NCBI RefSeq assembly: GCF_000378605.1
Contig: NZ_KB905155.1
Coordinates: 124,001-188,000 of the forward strand
Origin: Thioalkalivibrio sp. ALJ21
Lineage (GTDB): Bacteria; Pseudomonadota; Gammaproteobacteria; Ectothiorhodospirales; Ectothiorhodospiraceae
Reading direction: 5' to 3'
Length of the DNA: 64,000 nt
Positions 45,942 to 53,679 of this stretch are shown one piece after another. The notes below the pieces were generated by a model that saw only the letters and a list, made by a program, of their open reading frames with translations, was not told the DNA's origin and made no database searches. Position numbers and translations under genes: made by a program. Each line of letters begins with the position of its first letter. Position 1 is the first letter of the stretch.

Positions 45942-46655
45942 ATGGATAACGCAGACAAGCCGCGCAGTTTTATCAACCGCTACTTCATCGTGATCGTGAT
46001 CGTGCTCTGGTTCATCGCCTGGTCGGCACGTGACGTGCTGGCCCCGAGTGCCGAGGCGATCCCCGAGGACGAGGCGGCCGAGCAGGCCGACGCAGTGCCG
46101 GCCGACGATGCCGATGCGCAGGACGAGGCCGCCGCGGAGGATGAAGCCGCGGAAGACGATGTCCGCCCTGGGCCTGCCCGTGACCTGGATGACGAGGGGG
46201 ATCCCGATCCCATGACCGGGGCCGCGCATGATCAGCCCTACGCTCAGGAAGACGCGGAGGATGAGGCGGCTGCTGACCTGGCTGCCGAGCGCGAGCCCGC
46301 GTTCGAAGGTGATGCAGCGGTCGAGGCGGACGCGGAGCGCGCCGCGCAGTTTGCCCAGGCGGCTCTGCAGGCTGGGCGTGATGCCTATTGGCGTGCGGGA
46401 CCCCGCGCGGCGGTGGGCGTGCTGCGCGAGGGTCTGGAGGCGCTGCCGAAGGATTCGGTGCAACGTGCGGATCTGTATGGCGAACTCGGCAACGCGTTGT
46501 TTGCCATGCGCGATTTCGAGGCCGCAATGGATGCCTGGGAGGGTGCCCTCAAGGTGCTGCCCGAGAGCGAGCGTCTGCGCATGATCGAGCGCCTCGCCCC
46601 GGTTTACGACCGTCATCATGAGGAGGGTGCGGCGCACCTGGATGAGTATCGATAG
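45942..46655 (+). CDS. membrane-anchored acidic TPR protein
   Basis: A 237-residue protein with an N-terminal uncleaved anchor (YFIVIVIVLWFIAWSA), about 90 residues very rich in Asp, Glu and Ala (acidic linker, typical of halophile envelope proteins), and a C-terminal TPR pair (LYGELGNALFAMRDFEAAMDAWEGALKVLP). It could serve as a periplasmic docking protein. It has the same orientation as the two low-complexity protein genes but is 85 bases from the last. Confidence 0.7.
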   Translation: MDNADKPRSFINRYFIVIVIVLWFIAWSARDVLAPSAEAIPEDEAAEQADAVPADDADAQDEAAAEDEAAEDDVRPGPARDLDDEGDPDPMTGAAHDQPYAQEDAEDEAAADLAAEREPAFEGDAAVEADAERAAQFAQAALQAGRDAYWRAGPRAAVGVLREGLEALPKDSVQRADLYGELGNALFAMRDFEAAMDAWEGALKVLPESERLRMIERLAPVYDRHHEEGAAHLDEYR

Positions 46656-46869
46656 AAGAACGCGAACCAGTACGCGTTTCTTTGACGTTTTCGAGCCTTT
46701 GTGAGGCAAACGCTGGATCGCCGGCGTTTGCCGGGGTCGTAACCCATATTGCGGGCCACACAGGCGTGGGCGCAGTGGGTATGATGAATGGAGCCAATTC
46801 ACATCGCGGAGGCATCCGGGCACCGAGGAGCTGTGTCTTCCGGATGGCCACCGCTGCAACGGAGTCCGC

Positions 46870-48459
46870 ATGTTTAATCGTCCTGGTCGCCGCGTGCGCA
46901 AGCAGCTCAAGCTGCTGAGCGATCGCCTCGCCGAAGAAAATCCGGTCCTCAAGGGGGTCGTCGATCCCTTCCGCGAACTGGACCGGGTCGGCTACGCCTC
47001 CGGGCTGCTGAATCCGCAGGACGACTCCTACGCCTTCACCATCTCCTGGTGGCCGATGATCGCGGTACTGGGGACGTTCTCCTCGGGCAAATCCACGTTT
47101 ATCAACGAATACGTCGGCACCACCGTTCAGCGCAGTGGGTCGCAGGCGGTGGACGACAAGTTCACGGTCATCAGCTACGGTGGCAGCGAGCGGGTGCAGG
47201 AGTTGCCGGGACTGGCACTGGACGGCGATCCGCGCTTCCCGTTCTACCGCGTATCCGACGAGATCGAGCGCATCACCGATGGCGGTGGTCGCACGGTGGA
47301 CCATTTTCTGGCGATGAAGACCGCCAACTCCGAGCGCCTGCGCGGGCGTATCCTGATCGACTCGCCCGGGTTCGATGCCGACGAGCAGCGTGCCACGATC
47401 CTGCAGCTGACCGACCACATCATCGATCTGTCCGACCTGGTGGTCGTCTTCTTCGATGCGCGGCACCCGGAACCGGGCGCGATGCGCGACACGCTGGAGC
47501 ACCTGGTCAATCGCGTCGCCGAGCGCAACGATTTCAACAAACTGGTTTTCGTGCTCAACCAGATCGATACCACCTGGCGCGAGGACAACCTGGAGGAGGT
47601 CGTCTCCGCCTGGCAACGCGCGGTCGTGCGTCAGGGGAATGCCACCGGCCGTTTCTACTGCATGTTCAACGAGAGCGCCGGGGTCGAGATCGGCGACGAG
47701 CAGGTGCGCGAACGCTACGAGGAAAAGTCGCAGCGCGACCGCGCGGAGATCCACGAGAAGATCCAGGAGATCAGCTCGTCACGCTCGTACCGCATCCTCG
47801 GGTCGCTGCAGGCGATCGCCGAATCCATCGAAATGGATGCGTTGCCCGCCCTGCGTCGGGCCCTGGAACGATGGCGCCGCCGGGTATTGCAAGTCGATGC
47901 GGCGATGTTCGCGGTGATTGCCGTGATCCTGGGCGTGATCGGCCACAACACGGCGGGCGGGTTTGGCCCGTGGTTTGATGGCTCGGCCTGGTCGTCCATG
48001 GGGGATCACCCGATCTGGACGTCCGCCGGCATCATCGGTTTGGTCCTCGTACTGGCCGGGCTCCACTTCTTCAACCGCCGCTGGGTCGCGCGGCGTATCG
48101 CGCGCACGCTGCCGACCGAATCTGCCGCCGGTAACTGGCGGGCGGCGTTTGAAAAAAACACGCGCCCGTGGCGATTGATGCTGGGGCGTGCCCCGCTGGG
48201 CCTGGGACGGCGCAAGGTTGGCCGCCTGCATGCGCTGCGTGACCGCGCCGAGGCGTATATCCAGCGTCTGAATAACCAGTTTGTGGATGCCCGGCCGGTG
48301 TCGCGCACAGGTGGGCGGGCCTCGGCCGCCGATGTGCATCGCTCGGCAGAACAGGCACAATCGGGTACTGTGTCGGAGTCGACCGGTGATGCCGTACAGC
48401 AGGCACCGGCCGTCGAGACGCCAGGGGATGCAACCGCGGAGCGCCCCGAAGCGCGTTAG
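46870..48459 (+). CDS. dynamin-like GTPase with C-terminal membrane segment
   Basis: A 529-residue protein. The GTPase domain shows G1 LGTFSSGKSTF (residues ~67-77), G3 LIDSPGFD (about 160-167) and G4 NQID (about 234-237). The G1 form GxxSSGKST is typical of the dynamin/EHD and bacterial dynamin-like groups. A helical region follows, then two membrane spans (AAMFAVIAVILGVIGHN and IIGLVLVLAGLHFFN) and a basic tail with a disordered end. Bacterial dynamins remodel or repair membranes. It is present alone, not as the usual tandem pair. Confidence 0.78.
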   Translation: MFNRPGRRVRKQLKLLSDRLAEENPVLKGVVDPFRELDRVGYASGLLNPQDDSYAFTISWWPMIAVLGTFSSGKSTFINEYVGTTVQRSGSQAVDDKFTVISYGGSERVQELPGLALDGDPRFPFYRVSDEIERITDGGGRTVDHFLAMKTANSERLRGRILIDSPGFDADEQRATILQLTDHIIDLSDLVVVFFDARHPEPGAMRDTLEHLVNRVAERNDFNKLVFVLNQIDTTWREDNLEEVVSAWQRAVVRQGNATGRFYCMFNESAGVEIGDEQVRERYEEKSQRDRAEIHEKIQEISSSRSYRILGSLQAIAESIEMDALPALRRALERWRRRVLQVDAAMFAVIAVILGVIGHNTAGGFGPWFDGSAWSSMGDHPIWTSAGIIGLVLVLAGLHFFNRRWVARRIARTLPTESAAGNWRAAFEKNTRPWRLMLGRAPLGLGRRKVGRLHALRDRAEAYIQRLNNQFVDARPVSRTGGRASAADVHRSAEQAQSGTVSESTGDAVQQAPAVETPGDATAERPEAR

Positions 48460-48482
48460 GGAAACGCCGAGCGGCGTTCCCC
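48459..48482 (+). repeat. hairpin GGGAAACGCCG / CGGCGTTCCCC at a stop codon
   Basis: The hairpin begins at the last base of the GTPase stop codon (TAG) and has one bulged A. It is GGGAAACGC-like and related to the palindromes at 30758 and 44301. It may serve as a transcript end. Confidence 0.6.
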
Positions 48483-48543
48483 TGGTTAGTCCGCGATGCA
48501 TGGTTTCCTCGTCGGGGGGCGAGGGCCATGACGGAGTATCACC

Positions 48544-48687
48544 ATGACGGTTATCGCCTGGATGCTCTTTGCGCTGGCCATGATTCTGGTCCCGATCTCG
48601 GTCTGGGCCAGCCTGGCAGCGCTTGGGGTGTGTGCGGGGTGTGCATTGATCCGGGACTGGCGCAAGGGGCGTCTGGCTTCCAGATAG
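48544..48687 (+). CDS. 47-residue single-span membrane peptide
   Basis: The small ORF MTVIAWMLFALAMILVPI... encodes one hydrophobic helix (residues ~3-33, with two cysteines CAGC) and a basic tail RDWRKGRLASR. A GGAG site lies 7-8 bases before the ATG. Length and charge follow the positive-inside rule. I do not recognise it. It lies between the GTPase and the DsrE2 gene. Confidence 0.55.
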   Translation: MTVIAWMLFALAMILVPISVWASLAALGVCAGCALIRDWRKGRLASR

Positions 48688-48817
48688 GCGGACCGGATAA
48701 CCGATGCTTTAGCGAGATCCAAGTATCGAGGTCGCACGGGGTGACCTCGGTCCACAGGGGGTGGGTTACGCGCAGGGGGCTGTGGCGAATCCATCCTCCA
48801 CCACCAAGGAGGAGTGA

Positions 48818-49288
48818 ATGAGCGATACCAAGAAGTTGGCCATCATTGCGACCAAGGGCAGTCTGGACTGGGGCTATCCCCCGTTCATCCTGGCCTCGAC
48901 CGCGGCCGCGCTCGGTTATGAAGTCGAAGTGTTCTTCACCTTTTACGGGCTGCAGCTGCTGCGCAAGAAGATGGACCTGCAGGTCACTTCACTGGGCAAC
49001 CCGGGGATGCCCATGCCCATGCCGATGCCGGTCATGCTGCAGGCCCTTCCGGGCATGCAGAAGATGATGACCATGATGATGAAGAACAAGATGAAGGCGA
49101 AGGGCGTCTCCGATCTCGCGGAGCTGCGCGAGCTTTGCCAGGAGGCCGAGGTGCGCATGATCGCCTGCCAGATGACCGTGGACCTGTTCGATATGGACAC
49201 CAGCGAGTTCATTGATGGCATCGAGTATGCTGGCGCGGCCGCGTTCTTCGAGTTCGCCGGCGAGTCCGATATCTGCCTGTTCATCTAG
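48818..49288 (+). CDS. dsrE2: DsrE2-family sulfur carrier-like protein
   Basis: A 156-residue protein with the DsrE/F fold: KLAIIATKGSLDWGYPPFILASTAAALGYEVEVFFTFYG, a hydrophobic Met-rich segment (GNPGMPMPMPMPVMLQALPGMQKMMTMMM), then RMIACQMTVDLFDM with the conserved Cys117. This membrane-associated form is called DsrE2. It is usually encoded with TusA and a rhodanese in sulfur oxidisers and takes part in cytoplasmic persulfide transfer. Here neither partner is adjacent. An excellent AAGGAGG site precedes the ATG. Confidence 0.85.
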   Translation: MSDTKKLAIIATKGSLDWGYPPFILASTAAALGYEVEVFFTFYGLQLLRKKMDLQVTSLGNPGMPMPMPMPVMLQALPGMQKMMTMMMKNKMKAKGVSDLAELRELCQEAEVRMIACQMTVDLFDMDTSEFIDGIEYAGAAAFFEFAGESDICLFI

Positions 49289-49442
49289 TCCGGCAGAAGT
49301 CCTGGGCGGCTCGTCCGCCCGTTACGGCCCCGAGGCGTATGCCCGGGGCCGTTTTCGTTCTGGCGGGCCGAAATCCTGCCGGTCTGGAACTTCCAGTGGC
49401 TCCGAGGGGACCACGTGAGTATGTTCCAAACGTAGCCACCGC

Positions 49443-50384
49443 ATGTCGAACCCCCCGAATCAGCGTTCGCGCCGTTCATTCCTCCAGTGGATGGCGGGCT
49501 CGGCCATCGCCGCCGGTACCGGCTGGCCGCTGGCAGGCGCGAGCGGCGACGAGCGCGAGCCGCACAGGAAGCCGATTCCCTCCTCGGGCGAGGAGATCCC
49601 GGTGATCGGTATGGGCACCTGGATTACCTTCAACGTCGCGGATGACCCCGACGCCCTCGCACTGCGCACTGAGATTGTCGATACCTTCTTCCGCCACGGT
49701 GGTGGAATGATCGATTCCTCGCCGATGTACGGGCGCGCGGAGGCGGTAGTGGGGCACTGCCTGCAGGAGCTGGGCCACCCCGAAGGCCTGATTTCGGCGA
49801 CCAAGATCTGGACGGGCAGTACCCGTACCGGGCGCAACCAGCATGCGAAGTCGCTGGACCTGTGGGGCGTGGGCACCCTGGATGTGCAGCAGGTACACAA
49901 CCTGCAGAACTGGGAGGCGCATCTGGAGACGATGCGCGAGAAGCGCGAGGCGGGCGAGATCCGCTATATCGGAGTGACGACCTCCCACGGGCGCCGCCAC
50001 GACCAGCTGGAGCGCATCCTGGAACGCGAGGATCTGGACTTCGTACAGCTCACCTACAACATCCTCGACCGCGAGGCAGAAGAACGCCTGCTGCCGCTGG
50101 CCCGAGAACGCGAGGCGGCGGTCATCGCCAACCGCCCGTTCCGCCGCAAGGAGCTGATCAACCGCTTCGAGAACGAACCACTGCCCGACTGGGCGGGGGA
50201 GATCGACTGCGAGAACTGGCCGCAGCTCCTGCTGAAGTTCATCGTCTCGCACCCGGATATCACTTGTGCGATCCCGGCGACCTCGGTCGTGGAACACATG
50301 CGGGAGAACATGGGTGCCCTCTACGGTCCGATGCCGGATGACGACATGCGCCAGCGCATGATCGAATACGTCGAAGCACTTTAA
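49443..50384 (+). CDS. Tat-exported aldo/keto reductase family protein
   Basis: A 313-residue protein with a twin-arginine signal (RRSFLQWMAGSAIAAGTGWPLAGA) followed by an AKR barrel. The catalytic residues are recognisable: Asp and Tyr in MIDSSPMYGRAEAVVG, Lys in ISATKIWTG and His in DVQQVHNLQNW. The Tat signal implies folding with cofactor in the cytoplasm before export. Tat-dependent AKRs occur in proteobacteria, but their substrates are unknown. It follows DsrE2 by ~150 bases. Confidence 0.85.
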   Translation: MSNPPNQRSRRSFLQWMAGSAIAAGTGWPLAGASGDEREPHRKPIPSSGEEIPVIGMGTWITFNVADDPDALALRTEIVDTFFRHGGGMIDSSPMYGRAEAVVGHCLQELGHPEGLISATKIWTGSTRTGRNQHAKSLDLWGVGTLDVQQVHNLQNWEAHLETMREKREAGEIRYIGVTTSHGRRHDQLERILEREDLDFVQLTYNILDREAEERLLPLAREREAAVIANRPFRRKELINRFENEPLPDWAGEIDCENWPQLLLKFIVSHPDITCAIPATSVVEHMRENMGALYGPMPDDDMRQRMIEYVEAL

Positions 50385-50410
50385 GTCTCTAAAGTTTACC
50401 GGGAGTGCGG

Positions 50411-51079
50411 ATGCTGCCATTTGCCGCCGAAACCCTGCTGTCGATCTTCGGGCAATACAATCGCGCCATCTGGCCGCTGCACGCGGTCGCGGTGTTAATG
50501 GTGCTCGTTACACTGGTGCTGGCCCTGGTGGGCGGCCGAGGGGGCGGGCGTGTTGTGGGCCTTTTGCTCGGTGTGCTGTGGATCTGGATCGGCGTCGTGT
50601 TCATCGGGGGCGCGCTGGCCGAATTCCACTTCTGGGCGACTCGTCTGGCGGGCGTGTTCGTCGCACAGGGCCTGATGCTCCTGTTCGCCCTCACGCTGCT
50701 GGGACGTCATGGCTTTGGCTGGCCGGGCGGTGTGGCCGGCCTTGTCGCGATCGTGGTGATGGCCTATGCCATGGTCGGTCATGCCCTGCTGGAGGTCCTG
50801 CTCCTGGGGGTGTCCTGGACCCAGGCGCAGTACGTGGGCGTGACGCCGGGACCCACCATGCTGTTCACTCTCGGCATCCTGCTGCTGGCCCAGCCGCGCC
50901 CGTCGCTGATCCTGGCGATCATTCCCTTCCTCTGGGCTCTGGTGACCGCCTACATCGCCTGGGAACTGCGCATCTGGCTGGAATATTTACCGGCCGCGCT
51001 GGGCGTGATCGCTTTCGTACTGCTGCTTGTTCGGCGGTTTCACTCGAGCGAGAGACAGTTGTTCCGCTCCGACGGATAG
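50411..51079 (+). CDS. membrane protein, probably DUF6064 family
   Basis: A 222-residue protein with about seven hydrophobic helices, starting LPFAAETLLSIFGQYNRAIWPLHAVAV, with FIGGALAEFHFWATRLAGVFVAQGLML and GVTPGPTMLFTLGILLLA. I associate this pattern with DUF6064, function unknown. It starts 26 bases after the AKR stop and may be cotranscribed with it. Confidence 0.65.
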   Translation: MLPFAAETLLSIFGQYNRAIWPLHAVAVLMVLVTLVLALVGGRGGGRVVGLLLGVLWIWIGVVFIGGALAEFHFWATRLAGVFVAQGLMLLFALTLLGRHGFGWPGGVAGLVAIVVMAYAMVGHALLEVLLLGVSWTQAQYVGVTPGPTMLFTLGILLLAQPRPSLILAIIPFLWALVTAYIAWELRIWLEYLPAALGVIAFVLLLVRRFHSSERQLFRSDG

Positions 51080-51145
51080 TGCGTTTTTGGCGTCCGGTCG
51101 CGGTCCCGTTAGGCTTGCCATTTTCCCCAGACAGAGGAGACCGTC

Positions 51146-51421
51146 ATGTCTATCGAAGTGATCCATCGGCCGGAGCAGGACCATCTGGAGCGCCTCGGCG
51201 TATTCGACTGGCCGGTGTGGGAGAAGGAGGTCTCGACCTTCCCCTGGCACTACGACGAGCGCGAGGTCTGCTACATCCTGGAAGGCCAGGTGACGGTCAC
51301 CCCGGACGGTGGTGGCGAGCCGGTGACGGTCGGCGAGGGCGACCTGGTGACCTTCCCCGAGGGCATGGGCTGCACCTGGGAGATCCACCGCGACATCCGC
51401 AAGCACTACCGCTTCGGCTGA
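51146..51421 (+). CDS. small cupin domain protein
   Basis: A 91-residue single cupin of the Cupin_3 (DUF861) type: VSTFPWHYDEREVCYILEGQVTV holds the first cupin motif (W-x-Y-D-E-R-E) and GEGDLVTFPEGMGCTWEI the second. A metal site may be partial, since the first motif has His but not the His-x-His pair. It has a GAGGAG site. Function unknown; relatives are ureidoglycolate-lyase-like or sugar-binding proteins. Confidence 0.8.
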   Translation: MSIEVIHRPEQDHLERLGVFDWPVWEKEVSTFPWHYDEREVCYILEGQVTVTPDGGGEPVTVGEGDLVTFPEGMGCTWEIHRDIRKHYRFG

Positions 51422-51427
51422 GTTTCT

Positions 51428-52105
51428 TTACCGGGCGAGCCACTGGGTGTCGAGGGCGGTGTTGAAGGTCTCCTCGACGCGACGGAGGTAGTAGAGCATG
51501 TCGACCGGCAGGTTGATGCCGTCGTGCATCTGCAGGGGGTAGAGGTCGGCGGCGATCACGCAGTCGGCGATGGAAGGGTGGCCGAGATAGAAGCGACTGG
51601 CGGCCAGGTGTTTCGCCAATTCCGGCAGCCGGCTCAGCTTCGCCAGCTGGTTGTAGCCGTCGTAGCGGTCGTTGGCGAGTTCTTCCAGCGACAGGCCGAA
51701 GCGGTGCTGCACCTGCGCCTTGTAGTCGGCCAGGGCCTCGGCGCTCTCGCCGATTCCGTGAAAGCCCGGCGCCAGCGGGGCATACAGTCGATCGAGCACC
51801 ACATCGACCTTGCCGCGCCATTCCATCAGGGCTTGCCAGGCATCCTCGGGGATCACGCCTTCCGACAGGGGTTCGCCGGTCGGAAACAGGTGGTCGATAT
51901 CGCGCAGCGCCGTGAGCGTGTCGGTGACGAGGGTGCCGTCATCGGTCTGCAGGATCGGCGACTGGCGGGCCACGCCCAGTTCGAAGAAGGTCTCGTCGTC
52001 GAACCAGTCCAGCGCGACGGTTTCCAGCTCCACACCCTTGTAGCCACAGGCCAGGCGCAGCCGGTCGGCCTTTGCATCGTGCGGGAAGTGGTAGAGCGTG
52101 GCCAC
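51428..52105 (-). CDS. glutathione S-transferase family protein
   Basis: A 225-residue protein with a thioredoxin-like N-terminal domain (TLYHFPHDAKADRLRLACGYKGVELE, then QSPILQTDDGTLVTDTLTALRDIDHLF) and an all-helical C-terminal domain (LGHPSIADCVIAADLYPL). The ligand-binding loop differs from classical GSTs, so the substrate is unclear. It is the last gene of the minus-strand unit 6S RNA-ygfA-EVE-GST, 4 bases after the EVE gene. Confidence 0.82.
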   Translation of the reverse strand: MATLYHFPHDAKADRLRLACGYKGVELETVALDWFDDETFFELGVARQSPILQTDDGTLVTDTLTALRDIDHLFPTGEPLSEGVIPEDAWQALMEWRGKVDVVLDRLYAPLAPGFHGIGESAEALADYKAQVQHRFGLSLEELANDRYDGYNQLAKLSRLPELAKHLAASRFYLGHPSIADCVIAADLYPLQMHDGINLPVDMLYYLRRVEETFNTALDTQWLAR

Positions 52106-52109
52106 GCGG

Positions 52110-52574
52110 CTACTTTCCGCGCTGGGCGTGACTCAGGATGAAGTCCCACTGCTCCTGGGTGATCGGCATGACCGACAGGCGGTTGCCGCGGCGCACCAGC
52201 GGGCAGTCCTCGAGCTGCGGCTGCTGCTTCAGCCAGTCGAGGGTGATGATGTCGCCGAATTTTTCCTCGAAGGCGACGTCCACCCGCAGCCAGCGCGGAT
52301 TGTCCGGGTCACTCTTCGGATCGTAGTGCGGATCCTCGGGGTCGAAGGCGCAGGAGTCCGGGTAGGCCTCCTTCTCGATGCGCAGGATGCCGACAATGCC
52401 CGGTGGCTTGGCGTTGGAGTGGTAGAAGAAGGCCAGATCCCCCTTCTTCATCTCGTCGCGCATCATGTTGCGCACCTGGTAGTTGCGGATGCCGTCCCAG
52501 GGCTCCACGCCCACGCGTTCCAGGTCGTCGATGCTGAACTCGTCGGGCTCGGATTTCATCAGCCAGTAGGCCAT
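52110..52574 (-). CDS. EVE domain-containing protein
   Basis: A 154-residue protein starting MAYWLMKSEPDEFSIDDL, with WDGIRNYQVRNMMRDEMKKGDLAFFYHSNAKPPGIVGI, the hallmark of EVE/thymocyte-nuclear-protein-1-like domains. These are PUA-like folds thought to bind modified bases in DNA or RNA. Length is standard. It lies 32 bases after ygfA and 4 bases before the GST gene. Confidence 0.92.
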   Translation of the reverse strand: MAYWLMKSEPDEFSIDDLERVGVEPWDGIRNYQVRNMMRDEMKKGDLAFFYHSNAKPPGIVGILRIEKEAYPDSCAFDPEDPHYDPKSDPDNPRWLRVDVAFEEKFGDIITLDWLKQQPQLEDCPLVRRGNRLSVMPITQEQWDFILSHAQRGK

Positions 52575-52606
52575 GCGGGCTCCTCGTGCCGGGTCGGGCG
52601 TGTGGG

Positions 52607-53242
52607 TCAGGTGTGCGTATTGTGCCGCGCGCGGCGGGGGAGCGCATGCCACCCGGCCTCGGTGACCACACCGTCCAGTGGGACATCCCATGGCTGGCTG
52701 GGGAGCGCCTCGACCCCCTGCAGGGCATGGGCCACGCCGATCAGCTTGGGTCGGCGGATGCCGAAGCGGCGGCGGGCGAAGTAGCGGTCGTAGTAGCCCG
52801 CGCCCATCCCCATGCGGTTGCCGGCGTGGTCGAACGCGACCAGCGGCAGTAGTACCACCTGCATCTCGCGGCGCCAGATGCGCGGCGCATCGGGACAGGG
52901 CTCGGCAATGCCGAAGCCGTTGTGGCAAAGCGGCGCGTCCGGCTCCCAGGCATGAAAATGCATGCGTCCGGGGCGTTTTGCATCCATCACCGGCAGGGCA
53001 ATGCGGGTGCCGCGTCGGGCCAGGGCCACGGTGAGGGGGGTCAGGTCCACCTCGCCGCGCAGGCCCCGGTAGGCGCCGATGCAATGCGGCTGCCAGCGCT
53101 GGAACCAGCGCAGCAGGTGATCGCAGATCAGGGCGGAATGAAGCTCGAGCCGCTCGTCGGACAGCGCGGCGCGTTCGCGGCGCAGGCGCAGCCGCAGCTG
53201 GCGCAGTTCGTCAGGCGTGAAGGAGGTCTCGTCCCTGGACAT
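52607..53242 (-). CDS. ygfA: 5-formyltetrahydrofolate cyclo-ligase
   Basis: A 211-residue enzyme that converts 5-formyl-THF to 5,10-methenyl-THF with ATP. Seen: the basic N-terminus LRQLRLRLRRERAALSD, the RGLRGEVDL segment, and the C-terminal MGMGAGYYDRYFARRRFG nucleotide loop. I start it at the ATG at 53242, which is 22 bases past the end of the 6S RNA. The ssrS-ygfA arrangement is conserved across Gammaproteobacteria, where both are read from one transcript. Confidence 0.93.
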   Translation of the reverse strand: MSRDETSFTPDELRQLRLRLRRERAALSDERLELHSALICDHLLRWFQRWQPHCIGAYRGLRGEVDLTPLTVALARRGTRIALPVMDAKRPGRMHFHAWEPDAPLCHNGFGIAEPCPDAPRIWRREMQVVLLPLVAFDHAGNRMGMGAGYYDRYFARRRFGIRRPKLIGVAHALQGVEALPSQPWDVPLDGVVTEAGWHALPRRARHNTHT

Positions 53243-53263
53243 ACGATCCGCAAAATAATGAGG

Positions 53264-53459
53264 TGGACGCGCCCCGCGGGCGCCGGAGTGACCATCGACC
53301 TTGAACCAACGGTTCAGGTGGGAGAAGCCTCCGAATCTTAAGGCTTTCCGCTCGAAGACGGACATGCGCAACGAAACGGAAGTGCTCGGTCCCGTGGTGA
53401 AGAATTAAGGCTCAAGGGTACCACCAGGCCACTTTCGCACGCCGCAGCGACGCGTCCGG
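53264..53459 (-). ncRNA. ssrS: 6S RNA
   Basis: Read on the minus strand, this ~195-base segment matches the E. coli 6S RNA plan. The closing stem is GGACGCG (5' end) with CGCGTCC (3' end). Conserved pieces include CCCTTGAGCC, CATGTCCG, AAGCCTTAA and CACCTGAACC then GGTTCAAGG, in the expected order. 6S RNA imitates an open promoter and sequesters sigma-70 RNA polymerase. A CATAAT -10 box lies 3 bases before the predicted 5' end. The position directly upstream of ygfA is diagnostic. The remaining 220 bases to the next gene at 53680 hold this promoter and nothing else I recognise. Confidence 0.92.
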
Positions 53460-53679
53460 CACCATTATGAACCAATCCCCCGGGGGCGTGCGCAACCATG
53501 ATCACATCAGGGTTGCACGATCCAGTCACAGCCAAATCCGGCCGCGCGGGAGACTCGCCGGTTTGGATGGGTTTTAGCAATCACGCTCGGGTGACGTAGG
53601 ATTCGCGTTTTCCGGATGGATGCGAGCGGGCGGTGCGCGATCGAGTACCGGCCTTCTCCGGACTGTGCAGAGGAGATCT

